Below are positions 18,697-25,839 of a stretch of 64,000 nucleotides of DNA, piece by piece; the stretch's first letter is position 1, and each line of letters begins with the position of its first letter. The notes under the pieces are model-generated. The model had not been told where the DNA came from. It saw nothing but the letters and a program-made list of their open reading frames with translations, and did not search any database. This DNA comes from DSWT01 sp035373625 (lineage in GTDB: Bacteria > Chloroflexota > Anaerolineae > B4-G1 > SLSP01), in contig DAOSNS010000016.1 of the NCBI GenBank assembly GCA_035373625.1, positions 18,785 to 82,784 of the forward strand. The letters are read 5' to 3'. A program made the translations under genes and the position numbers.

Positions 18697-19515
18697 ATGG
18701 CAAGCATCGGCATCAACAAAATCAAGACTAACCCGATCGTTGATAAACTGCGTAGCGGGCAGCCGAGCGTGGGCAGTTGGCTCTCGTTGTGTTCACCCGT
18801 GGCCGCGGAGATGATGGCGCAGATCGGATGGGACTGGCTGGTGGTGGATGTGGAACACAGCCCCGTCGGCTTTGAAACGATGGTCAATTGCTTCCGCGCG
18901 GTGCAGTTGGGCGGCGCGGTGCCGATGGCGCGCGTCCCCTGGAATGACACGATCTGGATTCAGCGCACATTGGACGCCGGCGCGCTGGGGTTGGTCGTAC
19001 CGATGGTTAATACGGCGGAAGACGCACGGGCGGTGGTGAGCAACATGCGCTATGCAACCAAAGGTCAGCGCAGTTTTGCCGGAAGCCGTGTCGCGGCGTA
19101 CATCGAGGGTGATTACCGCACGTGGACCGATGACAACCTGGCCGTGATGGTGATGATCGAGACGGCGCAGGCCGTGGAAAACGCCGAAGCGATTCTGGCG
19201 ACGGAGGGGGTCACCGGCTGCTTCATTGGACCGAACGACCTGGCGTTGTCGCTGGGCGTGTCTCCGAGCGAGACCGGCCCCGGCACAGTCCACGAGGCGG
19301 CGATCCAGGCCGTGCTCGCGGCGGCGAAAAAGACGGGTAAAGCGGCGGGCAAACACTGTTTCAATGTGGCGGAACTCAACTTGCGTATCCGCCAGGGTTT
19401 CCAATTCCTGGCGCTGGCCAGCGACCTCAGATTTATGACAAAGGCCGCCCGCGAGGAGTTTGATGCCATTGACTTCACCGGCGCGGCGGCGGTTAGCGCG
19501 GCGGAGACGAATTAG
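18697..19515 (+). CDS. HpcH/HpaI-family aldolase, second paralogue
   Basis: 272 residues of the same fold as the 15887 protein, with family motifs SVGSWLSLCSPVAAEMMAQI, WLVVDVEHSPVGFE, GALGLVVPMVNT and TGCFIGPNDLALSLG. The ATG at 18697 follows GGGAGGAGCC. A Lys-rich N-terminal stretch and an Ala/Thr-rich tail extend the family core slightly. The gene starts right after the palindromic array and is divergent from the larA-like gene. Divalent metal-dependent cleavage of a 2-keto-3-deoxy acid is the family reaction; substrate unknown. Confidence 0.9.
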   Translation: MASIGINKIKTNPIVDKLRSGQPSVGSWLSLCSPVAAEMMAQIGWDWLVVDVEHSPVGFETMVNCFRAVQLGGAVPMARVPWNDTIWIQRTLDAGALGLVVPMVNTAEDARAVVSNMRYATKGQRSFAGSRVAAYIEGDYRTWTDDNLAVMVMIETAQAVENAEAILATEGVTGCFIGPNDLALSLGVSPSETGPGTVHEAAIQAVLAAAKKTGKAAGKHCFNVAELNLRIRQGFQFLALASDLRFMTKAAREEFDAIDFTGAAAVSAAETN

Positions 19516-19533
19516 CGTTTTTCCCGAAAGAAT

Positions 19534-19588
19534 GTAATCAAACCTGCGGTACAGCCCCGATAATGAAAATGATCGCAGGACTATCTGA
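19534..19588 (+). repeat. 55-bp module, copy 1
   Basis: A 55-bp segment starting GTAATCAAACCTGCGG and ending CAGGACTATCTGA. It recurs at 20855-20909 with three differences. In both places it leads into GACTATCTGA repeats. Confidence 0.85.
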
Positions 19589-19796
19589 CTAATGACTGCA
19601 AGACTATCTGACTAACGACCGCAGGACTATCTGACTAACGACCACAGGACTATCTGACAAATGACTGCAAGACTATCTGACTAACGACTGCAAGACTATC
19701 TGACTAACGACCGCAAGACTATCTGACTAACGACTGCAAGACTATCTGACTAACGACCGCAGGACTATCTGACTAACGACTACCAGACTATCTCAA
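19575..19796 (+). repeat. 23-bp tandem array before the dehydrogenase
   Basis: Nine complete 23-bp units of the form GCARGACTATCTGACTAACGACY plus a degenerate tenth (ACCAGACTATCTCAAG). The array stops directly at the AGAGGAGG ribosome site of the gene at 19813. Units differ by only one to three bases. Confidence 0.95.
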
Positions 19797-19812
19797 GAGG
19801 AGGTTTTGGACG

Positions 19813-20775
19813 ATGAAGGTTTTGATTGGCACGAATTTGATGGGGCTGGAGAAGGCTATTCCTGATTTGCAGGCGAAGTATCCTGACGTGGAATTCGCGT
19901 ACTGCGACAGGCCCGAGGCGCTGCCGGCGATGATTGCCGACGCCGATGTGTATATGGGCGGGCTGGACCGCGAGACGTTCCTCGCGGCGAAGCAGCTCCG
20001 ATGGGTACAGTCGCCCAGTTCGGGTGTCAACAACTACCTGGCGATTCCCGAACTGGTGATGAGCGACGTGATTCTGACCAGCGCCGTCGGCACACACAGC
20101 GCGTGTCTGGCTGACAGCGTCTTCGGCATGATCCTGGCGTTCACACGCTGCATTAAAGATGCTGTGCTCAAGCAGCAAAAACATGAGTGGGCATTCGGCG
20201 AATTACGTCCCAAGATGCTGGAATTGACGGGCAGCACGCTGGGCATCATCGGGTTTGGCTCGGTAGGGCGCGCGGTGGCAAAGCGTGCCGTTGCCTTTGG
20301 GATGCATGTTATCGCCGTGGATGTGCAACCGCTGTCGAAGCCGGATACCGTCGAGGCATTGTGGGGATTGGAGCGTCTCCATGAACTGTTGAACCTCTCC
20401 GATTATGTGGTCGTCACCGTTCCCTATACGTCCCAAACTGACGGCATGATCGGCGCGACGGAGATCGCGCAGATGAAGCCCGGCGCGCTGCTTGTGGGCA
20501 TCTCGCGCGGACGCATCATTGATGAGGCCGCGCTGATCGCGGCGTTGAAACGTGGGCATCTGCGCGGCGCGGCGCTGGACGTCTTCGCGCAGGAGCCGCT
20601 GCCGCCCGACAGCGAGCTGTGGGACATGCCAAACGTGCTCATCACGCCGCACGCCGCCGGCGGAACGCAGTTCGAGGCGCAGTACATCCTCGACATTTTC
20701 TGTGAAAACCTGGAACGTTTTCGGCGCGGGGACTTCCCGTTGCGCAATCAGGTGAATAAAAAGCGTGGGTTCTAG
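19813..20775 (+). CDS. D-isomer-specific 2-hydroxyacid dehydrogenase
   Basis: 320 residues, typical for NAD(P)-dependent D-2-hydroxyacid dehydrogenases. The Rossmann motif is GIIGFGSVGRAVAKRA (G-x-G-x2-G near 145-150). The catalytic Arg is in GISRGRIIDE, the Glu in DVFAQEPLP and the His in NVLITPHAAGG. These enzymes reduce 2-oxo acids or oxidise D-2-hydroxy acids; the nearby LarA-like protein would supply the other stereoisomer. The ATG follows AGAGGAGG. The whole upstream space is repeat. Confidence 0.93.
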   Translation: MKVLIGTNLMGLEKAIPDLQAKYPDVEFAYCDRPEALPAMIADADVYMGGLDRETFLAAKQLRWVQSPSSGVNNYLAIPELVMSDVILTSAVGTHSACLADSVFGMILAFTRCIKDAVLKQQKHEWAFGELRPKMLELTGSTLGIIGFGSVGRAVAKRAVAFGMHVIAVDVQPLSKPDTVEALWGLERLHELLNLSDYVVVTVPYTSQTDGMIGATEIAQMKPGALLVGISRGRIIDEAALIAALKRGHLRGAALDVFAQEPLPPDSELWDMPNVLITPHAAGGTQFEAQYILDIFCENLERFRRGDFPLRNQVNKKRGF

Positions 20776-21005
20776 ACATAAATTGATTTCTGAGGAACAA
20801 AATTCCCGAAATCAACGTCCCAAAATATGAATATGCAAGTATAATGGAAGTAGCGTAACCAAACCTGTGGTACAGCCCCGATAATGAAAATGGTCGCAGG
20901 ACTATCTGATTAACAACTGTCAGATTATTTTCAGAGAAGGTTTCTTGCAATGTTCCAATGTTCGGACACTCCATAATGTTCCCATGACTTCCGAAGGAGG
21001 TTACC
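20776..21005 (+). repeat. Intergenic repeats before the PA14 gene
   Basis: Contains copy 2 of the 55-bp module (20855-20909), then TTAACAACTGTCAGATT, then a different family at 20949-20985 (GTTCCAATGTTCGGACAC, CCATAATGTTCCC). A TATAAT at 20840-20845 may be a -10 box but lacks a convincing -35. The AAGGAGG of the next gene follows at once. Confidence 0.8.
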
Positions 21006-22991
21006 ATGCAAGACGGCCCGGAGTTATCCTACGATCCACTGCCGCCGCCGGGAATCCCACGCTGGTTTTATTTCGTCATTGCCTTTGTCGTGATAGGCTT
21101 TATTGCCATTTGTGTGATGCTGGCGCTGGCACTACGCGGGGGTGACATCTTGCCCACGTCCACACCGACATTGCCTCCTCTTGCCAAGACACCTACTTTC
21201 AGCATGTCACCGTCTGCTGTTGCGCCGGGAACGGCGGTCACCGTCCGGGGGGCGGACTGGCCACCCAACGTGATCGTGGACATCATCCTGGTGGACTCGA
21301 AGACCGGCCAGAATGTCCTGCCACCGGTTGCCACATCGCTGGTTAGAGCGGATGGGACCTTCACCACGACTTTCACCCTGGCGGAAAGGTGGAAGGACTA
21401 TGTGACCGTAGAAGTGCTGGTGCAAGTTCCCAATAGCAATGCGAAAGCCAGCGCACCCTTGAGCATCGTTACCCCTGTGCCGGGACAGACACCCTCGCCG
21501 ACGCTGTCGCCCACCCCGATTCCATCATCTACGCCGAATCCCATGCCGACACCTTCACCCTCACTTTCACCTTCTCCTACGCCGACACCCGATATCACGG
21601 CATGGCGCGGCGAATATTTCGCCAACGTCAACCTCTCCGGTTCGCCGGCTCTGGTGCGCAACGACGCTGTCATAGACTTCGACTGGGGTAACAATGCCCC
21701 CGCCAATGGTATCCCAGCGGACAATTTCTCGGTGCGCTGGACGCGCAGCCTGGCTTTTGAAGGCGGAACCTATAGCTTCTCCATCACCGTAGATGACGGG
21801 GCGCGCTTCTACGTGGATGGCAATCTGGTCGTGGATCAGTGGCGTGATGGCGCCGCGCGCATCGTCACTTTTGATCTCCCACTGACGGCAGGAAATCACG
21901 CGCTGCGTTTAGAATACTATGAGGCTATTGGCCAAAGCGTTATCCGTCTGAATTGGGAAAAACGCACCGTCTACCCCGATTGGAAAGGCGAATACTGGAA
22001 CAACCGCTCGCTGCAAGGTAGCCCGCTGCTCACACGCAACGACACTAAACTGGATTTTGACTGGGGCAATGCGGCGCCTAACCTGGGGTTGCCGGCCGAT
22101 AACTTCTCGGCCCGCTGGACGCGCACGCTGACGTTCGAGGCGGCAACCTATCGCTTCCGCCTGTTGGTAGACGATGGCGCGCGCCTATGGATAGATGATC
22201 AGATCATCGTTGACGAGTGGCGTGACGGCGCAGAACGCGAACAGGTCGTGGAAATGCCGATGGTCGCCGGCGAGCATAAGGTGCGTGTGGAATACTACGA
22301 AGCCGGCGGACAGGCGCGTCTGCGCTTGACGTGGGAGAAAATATCACAGGCGTTCCCGGATTGGAAGGCGGAGTACTGGAACAACGCTACCCTGACCGGC
22401 AATCCGGTTTTCATCCGCAACGATCCCAAGATAGATTTCAACTGGCAATACAATGCACCCACGCCCGGCCTGCCGGTGGATAATTTCTCGGCACGCTGGA
22501 CCCGCAGCATGGATATGACGGCGGGGATGTATCGTTTCTCGGCGATTGCCGACGATGGGGTACGCATCTTCGTGGATGATGCGAAAATTTTGGACGAGTG
22601 GCACATCAGCCAGGGAGATCGAACCTATGCCGTCAACGTGACCTTAGGAACGGGACGGCATACCCTGCGTGTTGAATACTACGAAAACGGTGGCATTGCA
22701 TTGGTTAAAGTATGGTTCGAACGGGTGGGAGACATCGCTACGAATACCCCGACTCCCACTGCCACGGGGACGCCAACTCCTACAGCCACGGCCTCGCCGA
22801 CGCCTACCTCCACGGTGACGCCAACCTCCACACCCACCGCTTCGCCGACGCCTACCCTCACGGTGACCCCGACTCCTACGGCCTCGCCGACGCCTACCCT
22901 CACGGCGACCCCAACGCCAACACCCACCGTGACGCTGACAGAAACGCCCACACCGACAGAGACGCCACCCGGTTCCAGCGTGTCGCCATAA
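21006..22991 (+). CDS. Membrane-anchored protein with three PA14 domains
   Basis: 661 residues. A short cytoplasmic N-terminus is followed by one membrane segment (about 20-42, FYFVIAFVVIGFIAICVMLA). Then come an Ig-like domain (about 55-150), a Thr/Pro/Ser-rich linker, and three PA14-like beta-barrels near 185-310, 320-445 and 450-580, each with W-(R/K)-x-E-Y-(F/W)-N, N-F-S-(V/A)-R-W-T-R and D-D-G-x-R-(F/L/I)-x-(V/I)-D. The C-terminal 80 residues are a Thr/Pro repeat encoded by near-identical codons. PA14 domains usually bind glycans, so an extracellular adhesion or carbohydrate-sensing role is likely. The ATG follows AAGGAGG. Confidence 0.85.
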   Translation: MQDGPELSYDPLPPPGIPRWFYFVIAFVVIGFIAICVMLALALRGGDILPTSTPTLPPLAKTPTFSMSPSAVAPGTAVTVRGADWPPNVIVDIILVDSKTGQNVLPPVATSLVRADGTFTTTFTLAERWKDYVTVEVLVQVPNSNAKASAPLSIVTPVPGQTPSPTLSPTPIPSSTPNPMPTPSPSLSPSPTPTPDITAWRGEYFANVNLSGSPALVRNDAVIDFDWGNNAPANGIPADNFSVRWTRSLAFEGGTYSFSITVDDGARFYVDGNLVVDQWRDGAARIVTFDLPLTAGNHALRLEYYEAIGQSVIRLNWEKRTVYPDWKGEYWNNRSLQGSPLLTRNDTKLDFDWGNAAPNLGLPADNFSARWTRTLTFEAATYRFRLLVDDGARLWIDDQIIVDEWRDGAEREQVVEMPMVAGEHKVRVEYYEAGGQARLRLTWEKISQAFPDWKAEYWNNATLTGNPVFIRNDPKIDFNWQYNAPTPGLPVDNFSARWTRSMDMTAGMYRFSAIADDGVRIFVDDAKILDEWHISQGDRTYAVNVTLGTGRHTLRVEYYENGGIALVKVWFERVGDIATNTPTPTATGTPTPTATASPTPTSTVTPTSTPTASPTPTLTVTPTPTASPTPTLTATPTPTPTVTLTETPTPTETPPGSSVSP

Positions 22992-23031
22992 CCGGCTTCA
23001 TCTGCTCAATCGGCTGATGGTTAACGCAAGA

Positions 23032-23060
23032 AACCGCCCGATGATATTCATCGGGCGGTT
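23032..23060. terminator. Hairpin between convergent genes
   Basis: AACCGCCCGATGA and TCATCGGGCGGTT form a perfect 13-bp stem with a TAT loop. It lies between the 3' ends of the PA14 and zinc-ribbon genes and can serve both directions, though neither side has a long T run. Confidence 0.75.
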
Positions 23061-23073
23061 CTGCGGGGGTACG

Positions 23074-23718
23074 TTATACCTTTTCGCCGCACTCGGGGCA
23101 GAATTTTGCACCGGGCGTCAGCACTGCGTTGCAATGGGGACAGCGTTCTTTGACTTTAAGTTTGGTCCCACATTCCGGGCAGAATTTCGCATTAGCTGCC
23201 AGAGGCGCGTGACATTTGGGGCACGAAGCCACAATTGTCTCCCGCCAGTTTTCTTCACCTAAATGCTTGTCTTCCTCGGCCATGGCGGCGTGTGCCCACA
23301 CCTCTTCGACGGAGCGACTGGCTTGAGCTGCGGACATTTCGACACCCAGATCAGGCGCGCACTCCTTGCACAGGCCGCGTTTGGTGTTCCAGCAGCTTTT
23401 TTTGCACACCCAGGCCGAGCAGCGTGGACATTGGATGAAGTTGGGACGAATCTTTTCCAGTGCCTGTTGGAAGGCTTCGTCGTGTGCTTTTTGCCAGGCT
23501 GCCGAGCGGGCGCGTTCGGCGACGTTAGCCGCAGAGCCGAAGATGCCGCCGAACAAGCTGCTCGCCGTATCCATCGCCGACGCTACCGTGCCCATTGTCC
23601 AGGCCTGGAAAGGTGTGCGATACCCCGTCCCGCAGCGGTTGCAGAGAAACTCAAATTGGAACCCCCTCTCGTTGCTCAAATCGTTGTAATTGGAAACAAA
23701 CTCAATCTCGTCGGTCAT
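23074..23718 (-). CDS. Zinc-ribbon protein
   Basis: 214 residues with four cysteine pairs. The N-terminus has FLCNRCGTGY, the middle IQCPRCSAWVCKKSC followed by GLCKECAPDLG, and the C-terminus two ribbons, SCPKCHAPL...FCPECGTKL and RCPHCNAVL...FCPECGEKV, the typical double-zinc-ribbon ending. Residues 40-75 are Ala/Gly-rich and may form a small amphipathic or membrane-active segment. The ATG follows AAGGAGG. No catalytic domain is visible; it is probably a structural zinc protein involved in protein or nucleic-acid binding. Function unknown. Confidence 0.75.
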   Translation of the reverse strand: MTDEIEFVSNYNDLSNERGFQFEFLCNRCGTGYRTPFQAWTMGTVASAMDTASSLFGGIFGSAANVAERARSAAWQKAHDEAFQQALEKIRPNFIQCPRCSAWVCKKSCWNTKRGLCKECAPDLGVEMSAAQASRSVEEVWAHAAMAEEDKHLGEENWRETIVASCPKCHAPLAANAKFCPECGTKLKVKERCPHCNAVLTPGAKFCPECGEKV

Positions 23719-23747
23719 ATATACTGCCTCCTTAGGTTAATGGCTTG

Positions 23748-23868
23748 GGCTATCGCATTTGGGAAACCTTGTCCCGTCGTGCCGTCTGTTGTGCCACTAA
23801 AGCGGTATTTTTTAAGGAAGGTTTTAGGCCGTATTCAGTGCTGCCAGAAGCGGTCAAATGCGATAGCC
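23748..23868. repeat. MITE-like element with 14-bp inverted ends
   Basis: GGCTATCGCATTTG at 23748-23761 and its exact reverse complement at 23855-23868 flank 93 bp of non-coding sequence. No target duplication is obvious. It sits just upstream of the zinc-ribbon gene. Confidence 0.55.
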
Positions 23869-23869
23869 T

Positions 23870-24360
23870 TAATCTCATGGTTGGACCGTCGTCAACGATA
23901 AAGGCATTGTATCACGTTTGGCGATTTATGTAAGGGAAGGGGGCTGATTCCTGGGGAAGAGAAGCCGTTGTGGCCGGTCTCTGACCGTGTCACCGTTGGT
24001 TTGGGCTTAAGGTGGGCACGATTTGGAGACCGATCACAACAGGCGAGATATTTGTGGCGCGTGTTGTCAACTCACACGATCACGGAGATCAGTTCGGCCA
24101 TTTCCGCACCCGCGTTGTTTCCCAATAGAACCACAGGAACAAGTCTGCACTTTGTTGTAGATTAAGCTCAGTGGCAATGTGGCGCTCCGTGGTGTTTTTC
24201 GATTGCGTCAAGGGTGAATAGCCTGTGTTCTCAAAGTGAAAAAGTTGGCTATAATGCGCTTATAGTACGGAATGTATGAAAGGAGCGATTGACGCAGACA
24301 CACTCTGTCACCCTGACGGAATTCGAGATGTTGCTTTTGTTCTATTCCCGATGACGTTCT
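23870..24360. other. Gene-poor intergenic stretch
   Basis: About 490 bp without a supportable gene. It holds an inverted CGGTCTC/GAGACCG pair (near 23978 and 24030) and a palindrome-like GTGTTGTCAACTCACAC related to the hairpin at 44987. The likely promoter of the aminotransferase lies near the 3' end. Confidence 0.6.
24228..24255 (+). promoter_or_regulatory. Possible promoter of the aminotransferase gene
   Basis: TTCTCA, 16 bp, TATAAT preceded by TTGGC. It would give a 5' UTR of about 310 nt that contains the whole 15-bp repeat array. Confidence 0.45.
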
Positions 24361-24540
24361 GACCATCTGACTAACGACCATCTGACTAACGACTATCTGA
24401 CTAACGACCATCTGACTAACGACTATCTGACTAATGACTATCCGACTAACGACTATCTGACTAACGACTATCCGACTAACGACCATCTGACTAACGACTA
24501 TCCGACTAACGACCATCTGACTAACGACTATCTGACTAAC
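24361..24540 (+). repeat. Twelve 15-bp tandem units before the aminotransferase
   Basis: Exactly 12 units of 15 bp, GACYATCYGACTAAC (C/T variation at two sites, one AAT end), followed by GACTACCAGACTATCTCAAG and the GGAG ribosome site. No spacers, so not a CRISPR. The last segment matches the end of the array before 19813. Confidence 0.97.
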
Positions 24541-24569
24541 GACTACCAGACTATCTCAAGGAGAACCCT

Positions 24570-25733
24570 ATGAAAGACCGAAAACTACTGATGATCCCCG
24601 GTCCTATCGAATTTGATCCTGCGGTGCTGGCGGCGCTGGGCGCGCCGACGACGAGCCACGTGGCCCCGGACTTCATCGAAGTCTTCGGGCAGGCGTTGGA
24701 GCGGATGCGCGAGGTGTTCCTTTGTCCCGATGGACAGCCCTTCGTTGTAGCGGGATCGGGCACGCTGGCGATGGATTTGGCCGGTGCGAACCTGATCGAG
24801 CCGGGTGACAAGGCGCTCGTGGTCAACACCGGCTACTTCGGCGACCGCTACGGGGCGCTGCTGGAGCGTTACGGCGCGGAGGTCACGCACGTCCGTGCGC
24901 CCGTCGGTGGCTGCCCGGCGTTGGAGGACGTGGAGGCGGCGCTCAAAACCGCGCGCTTCAAACTGATGACGGTGACGCACGTGGATACCTCGACCGGCGT
25001 ACTCACCGACGTCAAGTCGCTGGCGGCGCTAGCGCGGCAGTACGACACGCTCATCGTCGTGGATGGCGTCTGCTCGGTGGCGGGTGAGGAACTGCGGATG
25101 ACCGAGTGGGGCGTGGATGTGGCGCTCACGGCGTCGCAGAAAGCGGTGGGGACGCCGCCCGGACTGGCGCTGCTTGTCGCCGGGCCGCGCGCGCTGGCGG
25201 CGTTCAAGGCGCGCACCAAGCCCGTCCTCAACTTCTACGCCGATTGGACAAACTGGCTGCCGGTGATGGAAGCCTACGAAGCGCGCAAGCCTGCTTACTT
25301 CGGCACCCCGGCGGTCAACCTGATTGCGGCGCTCAATGTGAGCCTGGGCCTCATTTTGAAGGAAGGTATGGAAGCGCGTTTCGCACGTCACCGGGCCATC
25401 GGCGCGGCGTGCCAGGCAGCGATTGCGGCGTTGGGCCTGGGGCAGGTGCCGCTTTCCACCGACATCGCCGCGCACACGATGACCGCGCCGCGCTTCCCGG
25501 CGGGCATCGGCGCGGGCGATCTGCTGCCGAAGGTCACGGCGGCGGGCGTGATGCTGGCGGGCGGCCTGCATCCGGCGATCCGTGCCGAATACTTCCGCAT
25601 CGGCCACATGGGCGCCGTCACCCAGGGCGATCTGCTGGCGACGATCGGCGCGCTCGAAACCGGATTGGCGCAATGCGGCTATGCCTTCGAGAAGGGCGCG
25701 GGCGTCGCGGCGGTGATGGCGGAGCTTTGTTAG
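24570..25733 (+). CDS. Class V aminotransferase (alanine/serine-glyoxylate type)
   Basis: 387 residues, the usual length for alanine-glyoxylate/serine-glyoxylate/serine-pyruvate aminotransferases. Visible marks: MIPGPIEFDP at the N-terminus, VAGSGTLAMD for PLP phosphate binding, VDGVCSVAGEEL with the PLP-contacting Asp, and LTASQKAVGTPPG with the Schiff-base Lys near 192. It transfers an amino group between a small amino acid and glyoxylate or pyruvate in the cytosol. It may link the pyruvate-producing aldolases nearby to amino-acid metabolism. The start follows AAGGAG. It has a complete, undamaged frame. Confidence 0.9.
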   Translation: MKDRKLLMIPGPIEFDPAVLAALGAPTTSHVAPDFIEVFGQALERMREVFLCPDGQPFVVAGSGTLAMDLAGANLIEPGDKALVVNTGYFGDRYGALLERYGAEVTHVRAPVGGCPALEDVEAALKTARFKLMTVTHVDTSTGVLTDVKSLAALARQYDTLIVVDGVCSVAGEELRMTEWGVDVALTASQKAVGTPPGLALLVAGPRALAAFKARTKPVLNFYADWTNWLPVMEAYEARKPAYFGTPAVNLIAALNVSLGLILKEGMEARFARHRAIGAACQAAIAALGLGQVPLSTDIAAHTMTAPRFPAGIGAGDLLPKVTAAGVMLAGGLHPAIRAEYFRIGHMGAVTQGDLLATIGALETGLAQCGYAFEKGAGVAAVMAELC

Positions 25734-25748
25734 CTGATCAAAATGCTT

Positions 25749-25797
25749 GCGCCGGATCACAATCCGGCGCTTCAAGACCGGCGGAGTGATCCGCCGG
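25749..25797. repeat. Twin hairpins before the GH94 gene
   Basis: GCGCCGGAT/ATCCGGCGC (9-bp stem, CACA loop, 25749-25770) and CCGGCGGA/TCCGCCGG (8-bp stem, GTGA loop, 25778-25797), flanked by CTTCAAG and TTGAAG. Lies 40 bp before the start codon. Confidence 0.85.
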
Positions 25798-25839
25798 AAG
25801 CGTTGAAGTAAAACCATTTATGTTGAGGAGGAGTGTATT

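Noticed and set aside
18396..18950. 184-residue minus-strand frame rich in SLPLPQANSLRY repeats
   Set aside because: It is a translation of the palindromic repeat array and then runs antisense through the aldolase gene.
24208..24516. Minus-strand frame of VVSQIVVSRIVV repeats
   Set aside because: A translation of the 15-bp array; no start signal and no non-repeat core.
24361..24540. Possible CRISPR array
   Set aside because: The 15-bp units are contiguous without unique spacers and no cas gene is present.
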